NCBI RefSeq assembly: GCF_005954645.2
Contig: NZ_CP040695.2
Location: 1,674,001 to 1,738,000 of the forward strand
Direction of reading: 5' to 3'
Source: Nocardioides sp. S-1144
Lineage (GTDB): Bacteria; Actinomycetota; Actinomycetes; Propionibacteriales; Nocardioidaceae
Length of the DNA: 64,000 bases
In this document: piece after piece, positions 35,901 through 49,372 of the stretch
Layout: every line of letters begins with the position of its first letter
How positions within the stretch are numbered: the stretch's first letter is position 1
Made by a program: the position numbers and the translations under genes
The notes under the pieces: model-generated
What the model was told of the DNA's origin: nothing
The model's database searches: none
Seen by the model: only the letters and a program-made list of their open reading frames with translations

Positions 35901-35972
35901 TCGGCCAAACCGCCTCTGACCTGCGGAAACGTCGCAGGAAGGCCGGTGTGGCCCCCGTCACGCCGATTCGAT

Positions 35973-36001
35973 TTGGCGTTCTCCCGGAAGTCCCCTAATG
36001 T
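35973..36001 (+). promoter_or_regulatory. rRNA operon promoter
   Basis: TTGGCG (35973-35978), a 17-base spacer and TAATGT (35996-36001) form a sigma-70/HrdB-type promoter about 345 bases before 16S. The rest of the 35901-36348 leader holds no gene. Confidence 0.7.
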
Positions 36002-36204
36002 TCTCTTTGTCGCCAGGGAGCGGCGGGAGGCAAGACCGAGAGGTCGGGCCACCGGCCCCCGAGCGGCCACCACTCTCTCACCGTCAGGTGATCGAAGGCC
36101 AGCAAGATCGAGGCCGACGAGAATCTGGCACGAAGGTGTGCTCGAGATGGTGCATCAGCTACCGGTACCAGACCCTGACCAGGGCGAGGCTGGTGTGCGT
36201 CTGA

Positions 36205-36226
36205 TGTTTGAGAACTCAACAGTGTG
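36205..36226 (+). promoter_or_regulatory. conserved pre-16S leader element
   Basis: TGTTTGAGAACTCAACAGTG resembles the leader element found before actinobacterial 16S genes and in their spacers, thought to take part in antitermination or RNase III processing. A related stretch (TGTTTGACTTGTTGATAGTG) recurs in the spacer at 38192. Confidence 0.55.
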
Positions 36227-36348
36227 TCATAGTCGACGGATTAGTTTGTATGTCCTGTCCTCTTTCTTGAGGGTTTGGATGGTTTTTTTCGGCAATGATT
36301 CTGGCGAAAGCTAGTGTCGTCGTCGGGTTTGAATTGTTTGTAGAGGTT

Positions 36349-41543
<5,195 letters not shown>

Positions 41544-41680
41544 CAAATCTTCAACCAACATCACACAAAGAACAACATCTGTTGTTGTCGTGTTCGCGTC
41601 CACTACACAAGTTTCCACACCACCCACTCCACGGGCTCCCAGGGAGCCGGCACGGGGTTTGGGAGGGTTGTGGACATAGA

Positions 41681-41799
41681 GTTACGGCGGCCATAGCGGC
41701 GGGGAAACACCCGGTCCCATACCGAACCCGGAAGTTAAGCCTGCCAGCGCCGATGGTACTGCAATCGCGAGGTTGTGGGAGAGTAGGACGCCGCCGGAC
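41681..41799 (+). rRNA. rrf: 5S ribosomal RNA
   Basis: About 119 nt from GTTACGGCGGCCATAGCG to GACGCCGCCGGAC, with paired ends and the loop sequence CCCATACCGAACCCGGAAG. Confidence 0.95.
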
Positions 41800-41808
41800 A
41801 AGCATTGG

Positions 41809-41844
41809 GTAGGGGCCACCGAAAGGTGGCCCCTACTCTGTTTT
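41809..41844 (+). terminator. rRNA operon terminator
   Basis: 12-bp arms GTAGGGGCCACC and GGTGGCCCCTAC with a GAAA tetraloop, followed by TCTGTTTTC. Confidence 0.9.
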
Positions 41845-41910
41845 CGGCACTCCCGTCGTGGGAGCATCGAGCAAGCACTGCACGACCGAACAGAAGAGGG
41901 TGACGAGATC

Positions 41911-42792
41911 GTGGCTGAGGACCGACGCGGACCGCGAGGCCAGGGCAAGCCCGCCGGCAGCGACCGGCGTGGTGCCCGCACGGACACCGGGCGAGGTGGC
42001 CAGTCCCGATCAGGGACCGGCCGCGGAGCGCCCGCCGCCGGCGGACAGCGCCGCGACGCGTGGAAGCGGCCCGCCGACAAGCAGGTCGAGCGCACCGTCG
42101 ACCAGGCCGTCTACGACGGCCCCGAGCTCCCGCCCGGCGTCACCGGCGCCGAGCTGGACCGCGCCGTGGGCGCCCAGCTCAAGGGCCTGCCCGAGAAGCT
42201 CGCCGCTCGCGTCGCCCGTCACCTCGCCGCCGCCGGCATGCTGGTCGACGAGGACCCGGAGACCGCCTACCGGCACACCTTGGCCGCCAAGGCGCGCGCT
42301 CCCCGCCTCGCGGTGATCCGCGAGGCCGTGGGCGAGGCCGCCTACGCTGCCGGCCACTACGCCGAGGCACTCGCCGAGCTGCGGGCCGCCAAGCGGATGA
42401 ACGGCGCCACCGCCTACCTCCCGATCATGGCCGACTGCCACCGCGCGCTCGGCAACCCCGAGCAGGCCATCAAGCTCGCGAAGAGCCCGTCGGTCGCGAA
42501 CTTCGCGTCGCCGGCCAAGGCCGAGATGACGCTGGTCGAGGCGGGGGCCCGCCGGGACCAGGGCCAGCTGGACGCCGCCCTGCGCACGCTCGAGCTGGCA
42601 CCGCTGGCGAGCAAGAGCCGTGAGTCGTGGGTCGTCCGACTCCGCTACGCCTACGCGGACACCCTCGTGGCCGCCGGCCGCGAGAAGGACGCGCTCGCCT
42701 GGTTCCACCGCACCCACGCGATCGACGCCGACGAGATCACCGACGCCGCCGCGCGGGCCGACGACCTCGAGCGTCGCATCGACGATCTCTGA
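41911..42792 (+). CDS. TPR-like repeat protein with basic, disordered N-terminus
   Basis: 293 residues from the GTG at 41911. Residues 1-60 are Arg/Gly-rich and disordered (RRGPRGQGKPAGSDRRGART), as in RNA-binding tails. From about residue 85 to the end, helical pairs of TPR type repeat: AVGEAAYAAGHYAEALAELR, GNPEQAIKLAKS and AYADTLVAAGREKDALAWF. It probably acts as a cytoplasmic scaffold; the position just after rrn may be chance. Confidence 0.75.
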   Translation: MAEDRRGPRGQGKPAGSDRRGARTDTGRGGQSRSGTGRGAPAAGGQRRDAWKRPADKQVERTVDQAVYDGPELPPGVTGAELDRAVGAQLKGLPEKLAARVARHLAAAGMLVDEDPETAYRHTLAAKARAPRLAVIREAVGEAAYAAGHYAEALAELRAAKRMNGATAYLPIMADCHRALGNPEQAIKLAKSPSVANFASPAKAEMTLVEAGARRDQGQLDAALRTLELAPLASKSRESWVVRLRYAYADTLVAAGREKDALAWFHRTHAIDADEITDAAARADDLERRIDDL

Positions 42793-42947
42793 GCCCCGTC
42801 CGGCGTTCCGCTGGTGCATTGCGGCCCCATGGGCCACAATGGGGTCACAACTACACACGTGTCACACGCGTTCGCGCGATGACCTGTTTCTCGACATCGA
42901 GCCCGCTGGGGAAGGCGTAGCTCGCGCCGGAGAAGAAGGAGATCGTC

Positions 42948-43454
42948 GTGACCGCTCGTTCCACCACCCGCGGCGTCGTGTTCGTTCACTCGGCGCCCTC
43001 CGCGTTGTGTCCCCACATCGAGTGGGCCGTCGGCGGGGTGCTCGGCTCTGCCGTCAACCCCTCCTGGTCGCCCCAGCCCGCCCAGTCCGGCTCCTACCGC
43101 TCCGAGCTCTCCTGGACCGGTCAGGCCGGCTCCGCCGCGGCGATCGCCTCAGCCCTGCGCGGCTGGAACCACCTCCGGTTCGAGGTGACCGAGGAGCCGA
43201 CGAGCTCCACCGAGGGCTCGCGCTACTCCTACACCCCCGACCTGGGCGTCTTCCACGCGGTCGTCGGGCTGCACGGCGACATCATGATCCCCGAGGACCG
43301 GCTGAAGGCCGCGGTCGTCAAGGCGGCGCTCGGCGAGACGACCCTCGAGGTCGCGATCGACAAGCTCCTCGGCAAGCCCTGGGACGACGAGCTCGAGACC
43401 TTCCGCCACGCCGGCGAGGGCGCTCCGGTCCGCTGGCTGCACCAGGTGGTCTGA
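42948..43454 (+). CDS. DUF3145 family protein
   Basis: 168 residues. GVVFVHSAPSALCPHIEWAV at the N-terminus and LRGWNHLRFEVTEEPT are characteristic of the actinobacteria-specific DUF3145 family; function unknown. The family is often encoded beside FAS-II/acyl-CoA carboxylase genes, as here. GGAG precedes the GTG. Confidence 0.9.
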   Translation: MTARSTTRGVVFVHSAPSALCPHIEWAVGGVLGSAVNPSWSPQPAQSGSYRSELSWTGQAGSAAAIASALRGWNHLRFEVTEEPTSSTEGSRYSYTPDLGVFHAVVGLHGDIMIPEDRLKAAVVKAALGETTLEVAIDKLLGKPWDDELETFRHAGEGAPVRWLHQVV

Positions 43455-43463
43455 GGCTCCGGC

Positions 43464-43928
43464 TCAACGCCGCCGCGTGAGCCGGAAGTACGTCGGTCGT
43501 GTGAGCGCCCGGTGGTCCTCGCGTCCGTCGGTGTAGATGAGCTCGACCTGGATCTTGAAGCGACCCGGCGCCACCGTCACCCCGCAGATCTCGAAGCCGC
43601 GGTGCCCGACGAGGGGGTCGGGTCGGTTCGCGTCCAGGAGCAGGGTGCCGAGCCGTTGGTTGCGGGGTGTGTAGAGCTGCACCACCGCCGACCAGTCCGG
43701 GGTCGGCGGCCGGAGGCCGTACTCGACGCGGTAGGTGTGGCAGCCGCGACGCAGCCGCTGGTTGCGGACGTCGGCGGACCCGTAGTCCGGGTAGCCGGCC
43801 TGCGCCCGCGCGACCGGGCGGTCTCTCGTCGCCCCCACCGTCGACCCCGAGGACGGCGGCGCGAGAGTTCCCACGATCATCACGACGCCGGTGAGCACCC
43901 GGACGCCCCAGCTGGTGCGTGGTTGCAT
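43464..43928 (-). CDS. secreted hypothetical protein
   Basis: 154 residues. A signal peptide (hydrophobic run GVRVLTGVVMIVGTLAPP) is followed by a mature domain with two cysteines (RRGCHTYRVEY, FEICGVTVAPGRF), probably disulphide-linked. The beta-sandwich-like strands end YFRLTRRR. No family recognised. Convergent with the DUF3145 gene, 9 bases between stops. Confidence 0.65.
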   Translation of the reverse strand: MQPRTSWGVRVLTGVVMIVGTLAPPSSGSTVGATRDRPVARAQAGYPDYGSADVRNQRLRRGCHTYRVEYGLRPPTPDWSAVVQLYTPRNQRLGTLLLDANRPDPLVGHRGFEICGVTVAPGRFKIQVELIYTDGREDHRALTRPTYFRLTRRR

Positions 43929-44017
43929 CGGCTCGTCCTCCCGCGCGTCGGTGGTGACCTACGTCACTCCAACGCGCGGGCCCCGGCGGGGTTACGCCCG
44001 GCCGTGCGGCACCCGGG

Positions 44018-45442
44018 TCAGAGCGGGATGTTGCCGTGGTGCCCGCGGCGGGCGCCGTCTCGCTGGATCGCCTCGTCGATGGCCTGGGCGATCGCGGAGC
44101 GGGTCCGGCCCGGCGTGACGATCTCGTCGACGACGCCGATCTCCACGGCCTTCTCGACCCCGCCGGCGATCCGCTCGTGCTCGGCGGCCAGCTCGGCCTC
44201 GACCTGGGCGCGGATGTCGGGGGCCACCTCGGCCAGCCGGCGACGGTGGAGCACGCGCACGGCCGCCACGGCGCCCATCACGGCCACCTCGGCGCCCGGC
44301 CAGGCGAAGACCTTGGTCGCGCCGAGGGAGCGGGCGTTCATCGCGATGTAGGCGCCGCCGTAGGTCTTGCGGGTGACCAGGGTGACGCGCGGGACGACGC
44401 ACTCGCCGAAGGCGTGCAGCAGCTTGGCTCCGCGCCGGACGACGCCGTCCCACTCCTGACCGACGCCCGGCAGGTAGCCCGGGACGTCGACGAGGACGAT
44501 GAGCGGGACCCCGAACGCGTCGCACATCCGCACGAAGCGGGACGCCTTCTCGGCCGAGAGCGAGTCGAGGCACCCGCCGAGCCGCAGCGGGTTGTTGGCC
44601 ACGACCCCGACGGTGCGCCCGCCGAACCGGCCGAGCGCGGTGACGATGTTGGGCGCCCACCGGGCGTGCAGCTCCTGCATGGTGCCGTCGTCGAGCACCT
44701 GCTCGACGAGCGGGTGGACGTCGTAGGCGCGCTTCTTGGAGGCCGGGAGGACCTCCTCGAGCTCGCGGTCGTCGACGTCGGCGACCTTGAGGCTGCCCTG
44801 CGACCCGAGGAGCGCCGCCACGGTGCGGGCCTTGTCGAGGGCCTCGCGCTCGGAGTCGGTGAGGATGTGCACGACACCCGAGCGCCGACCGTGCGGCTCG
44901 GGGCCGCCGAGCCGCAGCATGTCGACGGCCTCGCCGGTGACCGAGCGGACGACGTCCGGCCCGGTGACGAAGATCCGTCCGTCCGGACCGAGGATGACGA
45001 CGTCGGTGAGGGCCGGGCCGTAGGCCGCACCGCCGGCGGCCGGGCCGAGCACGACCGAGACCTGGGGGATGACCCCGGAGGCCTGGGTCATCACGTGGAA
45101 GATCCGGCCGACGGCGTGCAGGGACAGCACGCCCTCGGCCAGGCGGGCCCCGCCGGAGTGCCAGAGCCCGATGATCGGGATCCGGTCGGTCATCGCCCGG
45201 TGGTAGGCGTCGACGACCACCCGGCAGCCGAGGTCACCCATCGCGCCGCCCATGACGGTCGCGTCGGAGCAGAAGGCGACCACGCGGGTGCCGTCGACGG
45301 TGCCCACGGCCGCCAGCATGCCGCTGTCGTCGTCGGGGGTGATGAGCTCGAGCGACCCGTCGTCGAGGAGCGCCGCGAGCCGGGTGACCGGGTTGCGGGG
45401 ATCCTCGGCGCGAGGCAGCTTCTCCTTGACGACGGCGGTCAT
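44018..45442 (-). CDS. accD: acyl-CoA carboxylase carboxyltransferase (beta) subunit
   Basis: 474 residues. Transfers the carboxyl group from carboxybiotin to acetyl- or propionyl-CoA. Seen: the LWHSGGARLAEGV N-domain motif, GPAAGGAAYGPALTDVVIL, then in the C-domain VDVPGYLPGVGQEWDGVVR and GGAYIAMNARSLGA. It closes the fab operon, the place of accD6 in mycobacteria, so malonyl-CoA for FAS-II is the likely product. The biotinylated alpha subunit is not in this window. Confidence 0.93.
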   Translation of the reverse strand: MTAVVKEKLPRAEDPRNPVTRLAALLDDGSLELITPDDDSGMLAAVGTVDGTRVVAFCSDATVMGGAMGDLGCRVVVDAYHRAMTDRIPIIGLWHSGGARLAEGVLSLHAVGRIFHVMTQASGVIPQVSVVLGPAAGGAAYGPALTDVVILGPDGRIFVTGPDVVRSVTGEAVDMLRLGGPEPHGRRSGVVHILTDSEREALDKARTVAALLGSQGSLKVADVDDRELEEVLPASKKRAYDVHPLVEQVLDDGTMQELHARWAPNIVTALGRFGGRTVGVVANNPLRLGGCLDSLSAEKASRFVRMCDAFGVPLIVLVDVPGYLPGVGQEWDGVVRRGAKLLHAFGECVVPRVTLVTRKTYGGAYIAMNARSLGATKVFAWPGAEVAVMGAVAAVRVLHRRRLAEVAPDIRAQVEAELAAEHERIAGGVEKAVEIGVVDEIVTPGRTRSAIAQAIDEAIQRDGARRGHHGNIPL

Positions 45443-45470
45443 GCGGGCTCCTGGGTGGTGGGTGTGGTGC

Positions 45471-46733
45471 TCAGACGCTGGCGAAGATGACGGCGACGTT
45501 GGCGCCGCCGAACCCGAACGAGTTGTTCAGGGCCGCGATGTCGCCCTGGGGCAGCTCACGGACCTTCGTGGCGATGTCGAGGTCGACCTGCGGGTCCTTG
45601 TCGTCGAGGTTGATCGTCGGCGGCGAGACCCGGTCCTGGATGGCCTTGACGACGGCGACGGCCTCGAGTGCGCCGGCCCCACCGAGCAGGTGCCCGGTCA
45701 TCGACTTGGTGCTGGTGACGACGACGTCCTCGACGGCCGCGCCCAGCGTCGCGTGCAGCATCAGGCCCTCGGCGATGTCGCCCTGCGGGGTCGACGTGGC
45801 GTGGGCGTTGACGTGCTTGATCGACGACGGGTCGACGTCGGCCTCCTGCAGCGCGCGCCGGATGGCGCGGGTGCCGCCTCGGCCGCCCGGGTCGGGCTGG
45901 GCGATGTCGTGGCCGTCGGCGGTGATGCCGGCACCCAGGACCTCGGCGTAGATCGTCGCGCCCCGAGCCCGGGCGTGCGCCTCGGACTCGAGCACCAGCA
46001 CGCCGGCGCCCTCGCCGAGCACGAAGCCGTCACGGGCGGTGTCCCACGGACGGCTGACCGTCGTGGGGTCGGCGTCGTTCTTGGACAGCGCCATCATGTT
46101 GCCGAACGCCGCCATCGGCAGCGGGTGGATCGCGGCCTCGGTGCCACCGGCGACCACGACGTCGGCCCGGCCGAGCCGGATCTGGTCGAGGGCCAGCGAG
46201 ATCGCCTCGTTGCCGGAGGCGCACGCCGAGACGGGCGTGTTGACCGCGGCCCGGGCGCCGACGTACAGGCTGATGTTGGCGGCGGGGCCGTTGGCCATCA
46301 GCATCGGGACGGCGAGCGGGGAGACGCGCCGCGGGCCCTTGGCCAGCAGCGTGTCGTAGTTGGAGAGCAGCGTCGTGACGCCACCGATGCCGGTGGCCAT
46401 CGCCACGCCGACCCGGTCGCCGTCGAGGTCGCCGGACTCCTGGAGCGCGTCGAGACCGCTGTCCTTCCAGGCCTCCATGGCCGCGACCATGGCGAGCTGG
46501 GAGCTGCGGTCGAGGCGGCGTGCCTTGACCCGCTCGAGGACGTCGGTCGGGTCGACCAGCGCCGGGGCGCCGATCTTGACCGGCAGGTCGGCGACGAGCT
46601 CCTCGTCGAGGTGTCGCACCCCCGAGCGGCCCTCGAGGAGGGCCGCCCAGGTGGACGCGACGTCCCCGCCGACCGGGCTGGTGGTGCCGAGCCCGGTGAC
46701 GAAGACGCGGATACGGCCAGAGGCGTTCGGCAT
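45471..46733 (-). CDS. fabF: beta-ketoacyl-ACP synthase II
   Basis: 420 residues. Condenses malonyl-ACP with acyl-ACP in elongation. The Cys-His-His triad is in ASACASGNEAIS, NAHATSTPQGD and MTGHLLGGAGALEA. It equals kasA in position, but only one copy is present instead of the kasA/kasB pair. It begins two bases after acpP and ends 28 bases before accD. Confidence 0.96.
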   Translation of the reverse strand: MPNASGRIRVFVTGLGTTSPVGGDVASTWAALLEGRSGVRHLDEELVADLPVKIGAPALVDPTDVLERVKARRLDRSSQLAMVAAMEAWKDSGLDALQESGDLDGDRVGVAMATGIGGVTTLLSNYDTLLAKGPRRVSPLAVPMLMANGPAANISLYVGARAAVNTPVSACASGNEAISLALDQIRLGRADVVVAGGTEAAIHPLPMAAFGNMMALSKNDADPTTVSRPWDTARDGFVLGEGAGVLVLESEAHARARGATIYAEVLGAGITADGHDIAQPDPGGRGGTRAIRRALQEADVDPSSIKHVNAHATSTPQGDIAEGLMLHATLGAAVEDVVVTSTKSMTGHLLGGAGALEAVAVVKAIQDRVSPPTINLDDKDPQVDLDIATKVRELPQGDIAALNNSFGFGGANVAVIFASV

Positions 46734-46735
46734 GC

Positions 46736-46981
46736 TCAGGCGGACGCGCGCTCGATGTAGGCGACGGCGTCACCGACGGTCTTGAGGTTCTTGACCTCGT
46801 CGTCGGGGATGGTGACGCCGAACTTCTCCTCGCACGCCACGACGACCTCGACCATCGACAGCGAGTCGACGTCCAGGTCGTCGGTGAACGACTTGTCGAG
46901 CTGGACGTCGTCGGGCTCGATACCCGCGACCTCGTTGACGATCTCGGCGAGGTCGGCGCGGATCTCTTCGGTGGTGGCCAT
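46736..46981 (-). CDS. acpP: acyl carrier protein
   Basis: 81 residues. Ser40 in DLDVDSLSMVEV is the phosphopantetheine attachment site; the protein is acidic and helical throughout. Carries intermediates between FabD, FabH and FabF. It lacks the long C-terminal tail of mycobacterial AcpM. Confidence 0.97.
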   Translation of the reverse strand: MATTEEIRADLAEIVNEVAGIEPDDVQLDKSFTDDLDVDSLSMVEVVVACEEKFGVTIPDDEVKNLKTVGDAVAYIERASA

Positions 46982-47054
46982 CAGGCTGGTTCCTCTCGTG
47001 CGGGTGGGTCGTGCGGTCGGGTGGTGCTGGGCAGCGGGTGCCCGGGTGGTGCGA

Positions 47055-48065
47055 TCAGGGGAGGACGACGACCTGGGCCGCGTAGGCCAGGCCGGCGCCG
47101 AAGGCGATCAGCAGGGCGAGGTCGCCGGACACGGCGTCGCCCTCCTGGATCATCCGGTGCAGGGCCAGCGGCACCGAGGCCGCGGAGGTGTTGCCCTGCT
47201 CGGCGACGTCGCGGGCGATCTTGACCCGCTCGGGCAGCTTCATCGAGCGCGCCATGGCGTCGGTGATGCGCATGTTGGCCTGGTGGGGCACGAAGACGTC
47301 GAGGTCGTCGGGGGTGATCCCGGCGCGCTCGATGGCCTCGGTGCCGACCTTGGCCATCGTGAACGACGCCCAGCGGAAGACCGAGCTGCCCTGCATGGTG
47401 AGCGGCGGCATCGCGGTGGACCCGACGGCGACCACGTCGCGCCAGTCCTCGCGCTGGCGGATGAGGTCGTACTGCTCGCCGTCGGAGCCCCAGACGACCG
47501 GGCCGATGCCCGGGGTCTCGCTGGGACCGACCACGACGGCGCCGGCGCCGTCGGCGAAGATGAACGCCGTGCCGCGGTCGGTGCGGTCGAGGATGTCGGA
47601 GAGCCGCTCGACGCCGATGACCAGCGCGTAGCGGGCGCTGCCGGAGCGGATCATGTCGGAGGCCAGGCCGACGCCGTGGCAGAAGCCGGCGCACGCGGCG
47701 GAGATGTCGAAGGCGACCGGGTGGTCGCAGCCCAGCTCGGTGGCGATCAGCGGCGCGACGGCCGGGGTCTGCATCATGTGGCTGACGGTGGCGACGATGA
47801 CGGCGTCGACCTGGTCGGCCTCGATGCCGGCGGCCTCGAGCGCCTCCCGGGCGCACGCGACGCTCATCATCTGCACCGACTCCTCGGGCGTGGCGAAGCG
47901 GCGCTGCTTGATCCCGGAGCGCTGCTGGATCCACTCGTCGCTGCTGTCGATCGCCTCGACGAGCTCGGAGTTGGGGACGACGATCGAGGGGCGGTAGGCG
48001 CCGACGCCGAGGATGGCGGCGTGCGCCGCTCCGGTGGAGGTGCTCAGCACCTTGGTCTGGCTCAC
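47055..48065 (-). CDS. fabH: beta-ketoacyl-ACP synthase III
   Basis: 336 residues from the GTG at 48065, which overlaps the fabD stop by four bases. Starts chain synthesis from acyl-CoA and malonyl-ACP. Catalytic Cys125 is in ISAACAGFCHG, His in VPHQANMR and Asn in EQGNTSAASVP. In M. tuberculosis fabH is elsewhere (Rv0533c), whereas Streptomyces has it between fabD and acpP, as here. Confidence 0.96.
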   Translation of the reverse strand: MSQTKVLSTSTGAAHAAILGVGAYRPSIVVPNSELVEAIDSSDEWIQQRSGIKQRRFATPEESVQMMSVACAREALEAAGIEADQVDAVIVATVSHMMQTPAVAPLIATELGCDHPVAFDISAACAGFCHGVGLASDMIRSGSARYALVIGVERLSDILDRTDRGTAFIFADGAGAVVVGPSETPGIGPVVWGSDGEQYDLIRQREDWRDVVAVGSTAMPPLTMQGSSVFRWASFTMAKVGTEAIERAGITPDDLDVFVPHQANMRITDAMARSMKLPERVKIARDVAEQGNTSAASVPLALHRMIQEGDAVSGDLALLIAFGAGLAYAAQVVVLP

Positions 48066-49249
48066 AGCTCGGCTCCCTCGGGGTGCAGTCGCAGCAGGGG
48101 CTGGCCGGGCGCGACGGGGTCGCCGTCCTCGACGAGCCACTCGACGACCTGGCCGCCGTGCATGGCCCGGACGAGGAGGCGGTCGCGCAGGCTCGCCACG
48201 CTGCCGATCTCGGCGCCGGCGGCGAGGAGGTCGGTCTCGAAGGCCCGGGGGTCGATGTGGAAGGTGCCCTTGGCGGGGGAGACGACCATCCGCCAGGTCG
48301 GGGTGACGTCGATGAGGGAGCCCTCGCCGTGCTTGTCGCAGAAGGCGCGGGCGTCGTCGAGCTGGTCGGGGGTCTTCAGGGCGAAGGTCTCGACGCCCTT
48401 GAGCGCCCGCTTCGCGATGCCGGTCAGGGTGCCGGCCGGCGGCATCTCGAGGATGCCGGTGACGCCGAGGTCGGCCATCGTGTCGAGGCACAGGTCCCAG
48501 CGCACGGGGCTGGCGATCTGTCCGACGATGCGGCGCAGCACGTCGCGGCCGTCGTGGACGACCTGGCCGTCCTTGTTGGAGATCATCGGGATGCGCGGGT
48601 CGTGGGTGGAGACCGAGAGCGCGAGCCGGGCGACGTGACCGACGGCCGGGGCCATGTGCTCGGTGTGGAACGCGCCGGCGACCGAGAGCGGGATCAGCCG
48701 GGCCTTCGCGGGCGGGTCGGCCTTGAGCGCCTCGAGCTGCTCCATCGTGCCGGCGGCGACGATCTGGCCGGGGCCGTTGTCGTTGGCCGGGGTCAGCCCG
48801 TGGCGGGCGAGGGTGGCCAGCACCTCGTCGCGGTCGCCGCCGAGGAGCGCGGTCATGCCGGTCGGCGTGGTCGCGGCGGCCTCGGCCATCGCGTTCCCGC
48901 GCTCGCGCACCAGGACCATCGCCTGCTCGGCGGTGATCGCCCGGGCGCCGACGGCGGCGGCCAGCTCGCCGACGCTGTGGCCGGCGACGGCCCCGACGCG
49001 GCTGTAGCCGTCGGAGGGGTGCGGGAAGAGCTCGAGGGTGGCCACGAGGGCCGTCGCGACGAGCAGGGGCTGCGCGACGCGGGTGTCGCGGATCGTGTCG
49101 GCGTCGGAGACCGTGCCGTGGTGGGCGAGGTCCATCCCGGCCACGGTCGAGAGCCAGTGCAGCCGCGAGGCGAAGACGTCGTCCTCGAGCCAGGGCGTGA
49201 GGAATCCGGGAGTCTGGGCTCCCTGACCGGGAGCGACGATGACCAGCAC
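48062..49249 (-). CDS. fabD: malonyl-CoA:ACP transacylase with extra biotinyl/lipoyl-like domain
   Basis: 395 residues from the GTG at 49249 (an alternative GTG is three codons earlier; GGGGA precedes 49249). The FabD core has PGQGAQTPG, nucleophile Ser92 in GHSVGE, and the His in GAFHTEHM. It ends near residue 300. The last ~85 residues are additional: VVSPAKGTFHI, then RAMHGGQVVEWLVEDGDPV and GQPLLRL match the fold of biotin-carboxyl-carrier/lipoyl domains, but the Met-Lys-Met hairpin is absent. The domain may dock with the carboxylase or be structural only. First fab gene of the operon. Confidence 0.93.
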   Translation of the reverse strand: MLVIVAPGQGAQTPGFLTPWLEDDVFASRLHWLSTVAGMDLAHHGTVSDADTIRDTRVAQPLLVATALVATLELFPHPSDGYSRVGAVAGHSVGELAAAVGARAITAEQAMVLVRERGNAMAEAAATTPTGMTALLGGDRDEVLATLARHGLTPANDNGPGQIVAAGTMEQLEALKADPPAKARLIPLSVAGAFHTEHMAPAVGHVARLALSVSTHDPRIPMISNKDGQVVHDGRDVLRRIVGQIASPVRWDLCLDTMADLGVTGILEMPPAGTLTGIAKRALKGVETFALKTPDQLDDARAFCDKHGEGSLIDVTPTWRMVVSPAKGTFHIDPRAFETDLLAAGAEIGSVASLRDRLLVRAMHGGQVVEWLVEDGDPVAPGQPLLRLHPEGAEL

Positions 49250-49316
49250 GATCCCCACTCTGCCGCGAGCAGCCGCCGGGAGCGCGTCAGGCGCGCACGA
49301 AACTAGTGGGGCCTTC

Positions 49317-49335
49317 TTTGTCGGGTTCCCACAAA
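49317..49335. promoter_or_regulatory. imperfect palindrome in the fab promoter region
   Basis: TTTGT-C-GGG-TT-CCC-ACAAA lies between the regulator gene and fabD, with an AAACTA/TAGTTT -10-like box at 49300-49305 on the minus strand. It is a candidate site for the FasR-type activator. Its match to published FasR boxes could not be verified. Confidence 0.4.
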
Positions 49336-49372
49336 AGCGTGATGCCTCCGGTGGTATCGGTGAACCCGACGC

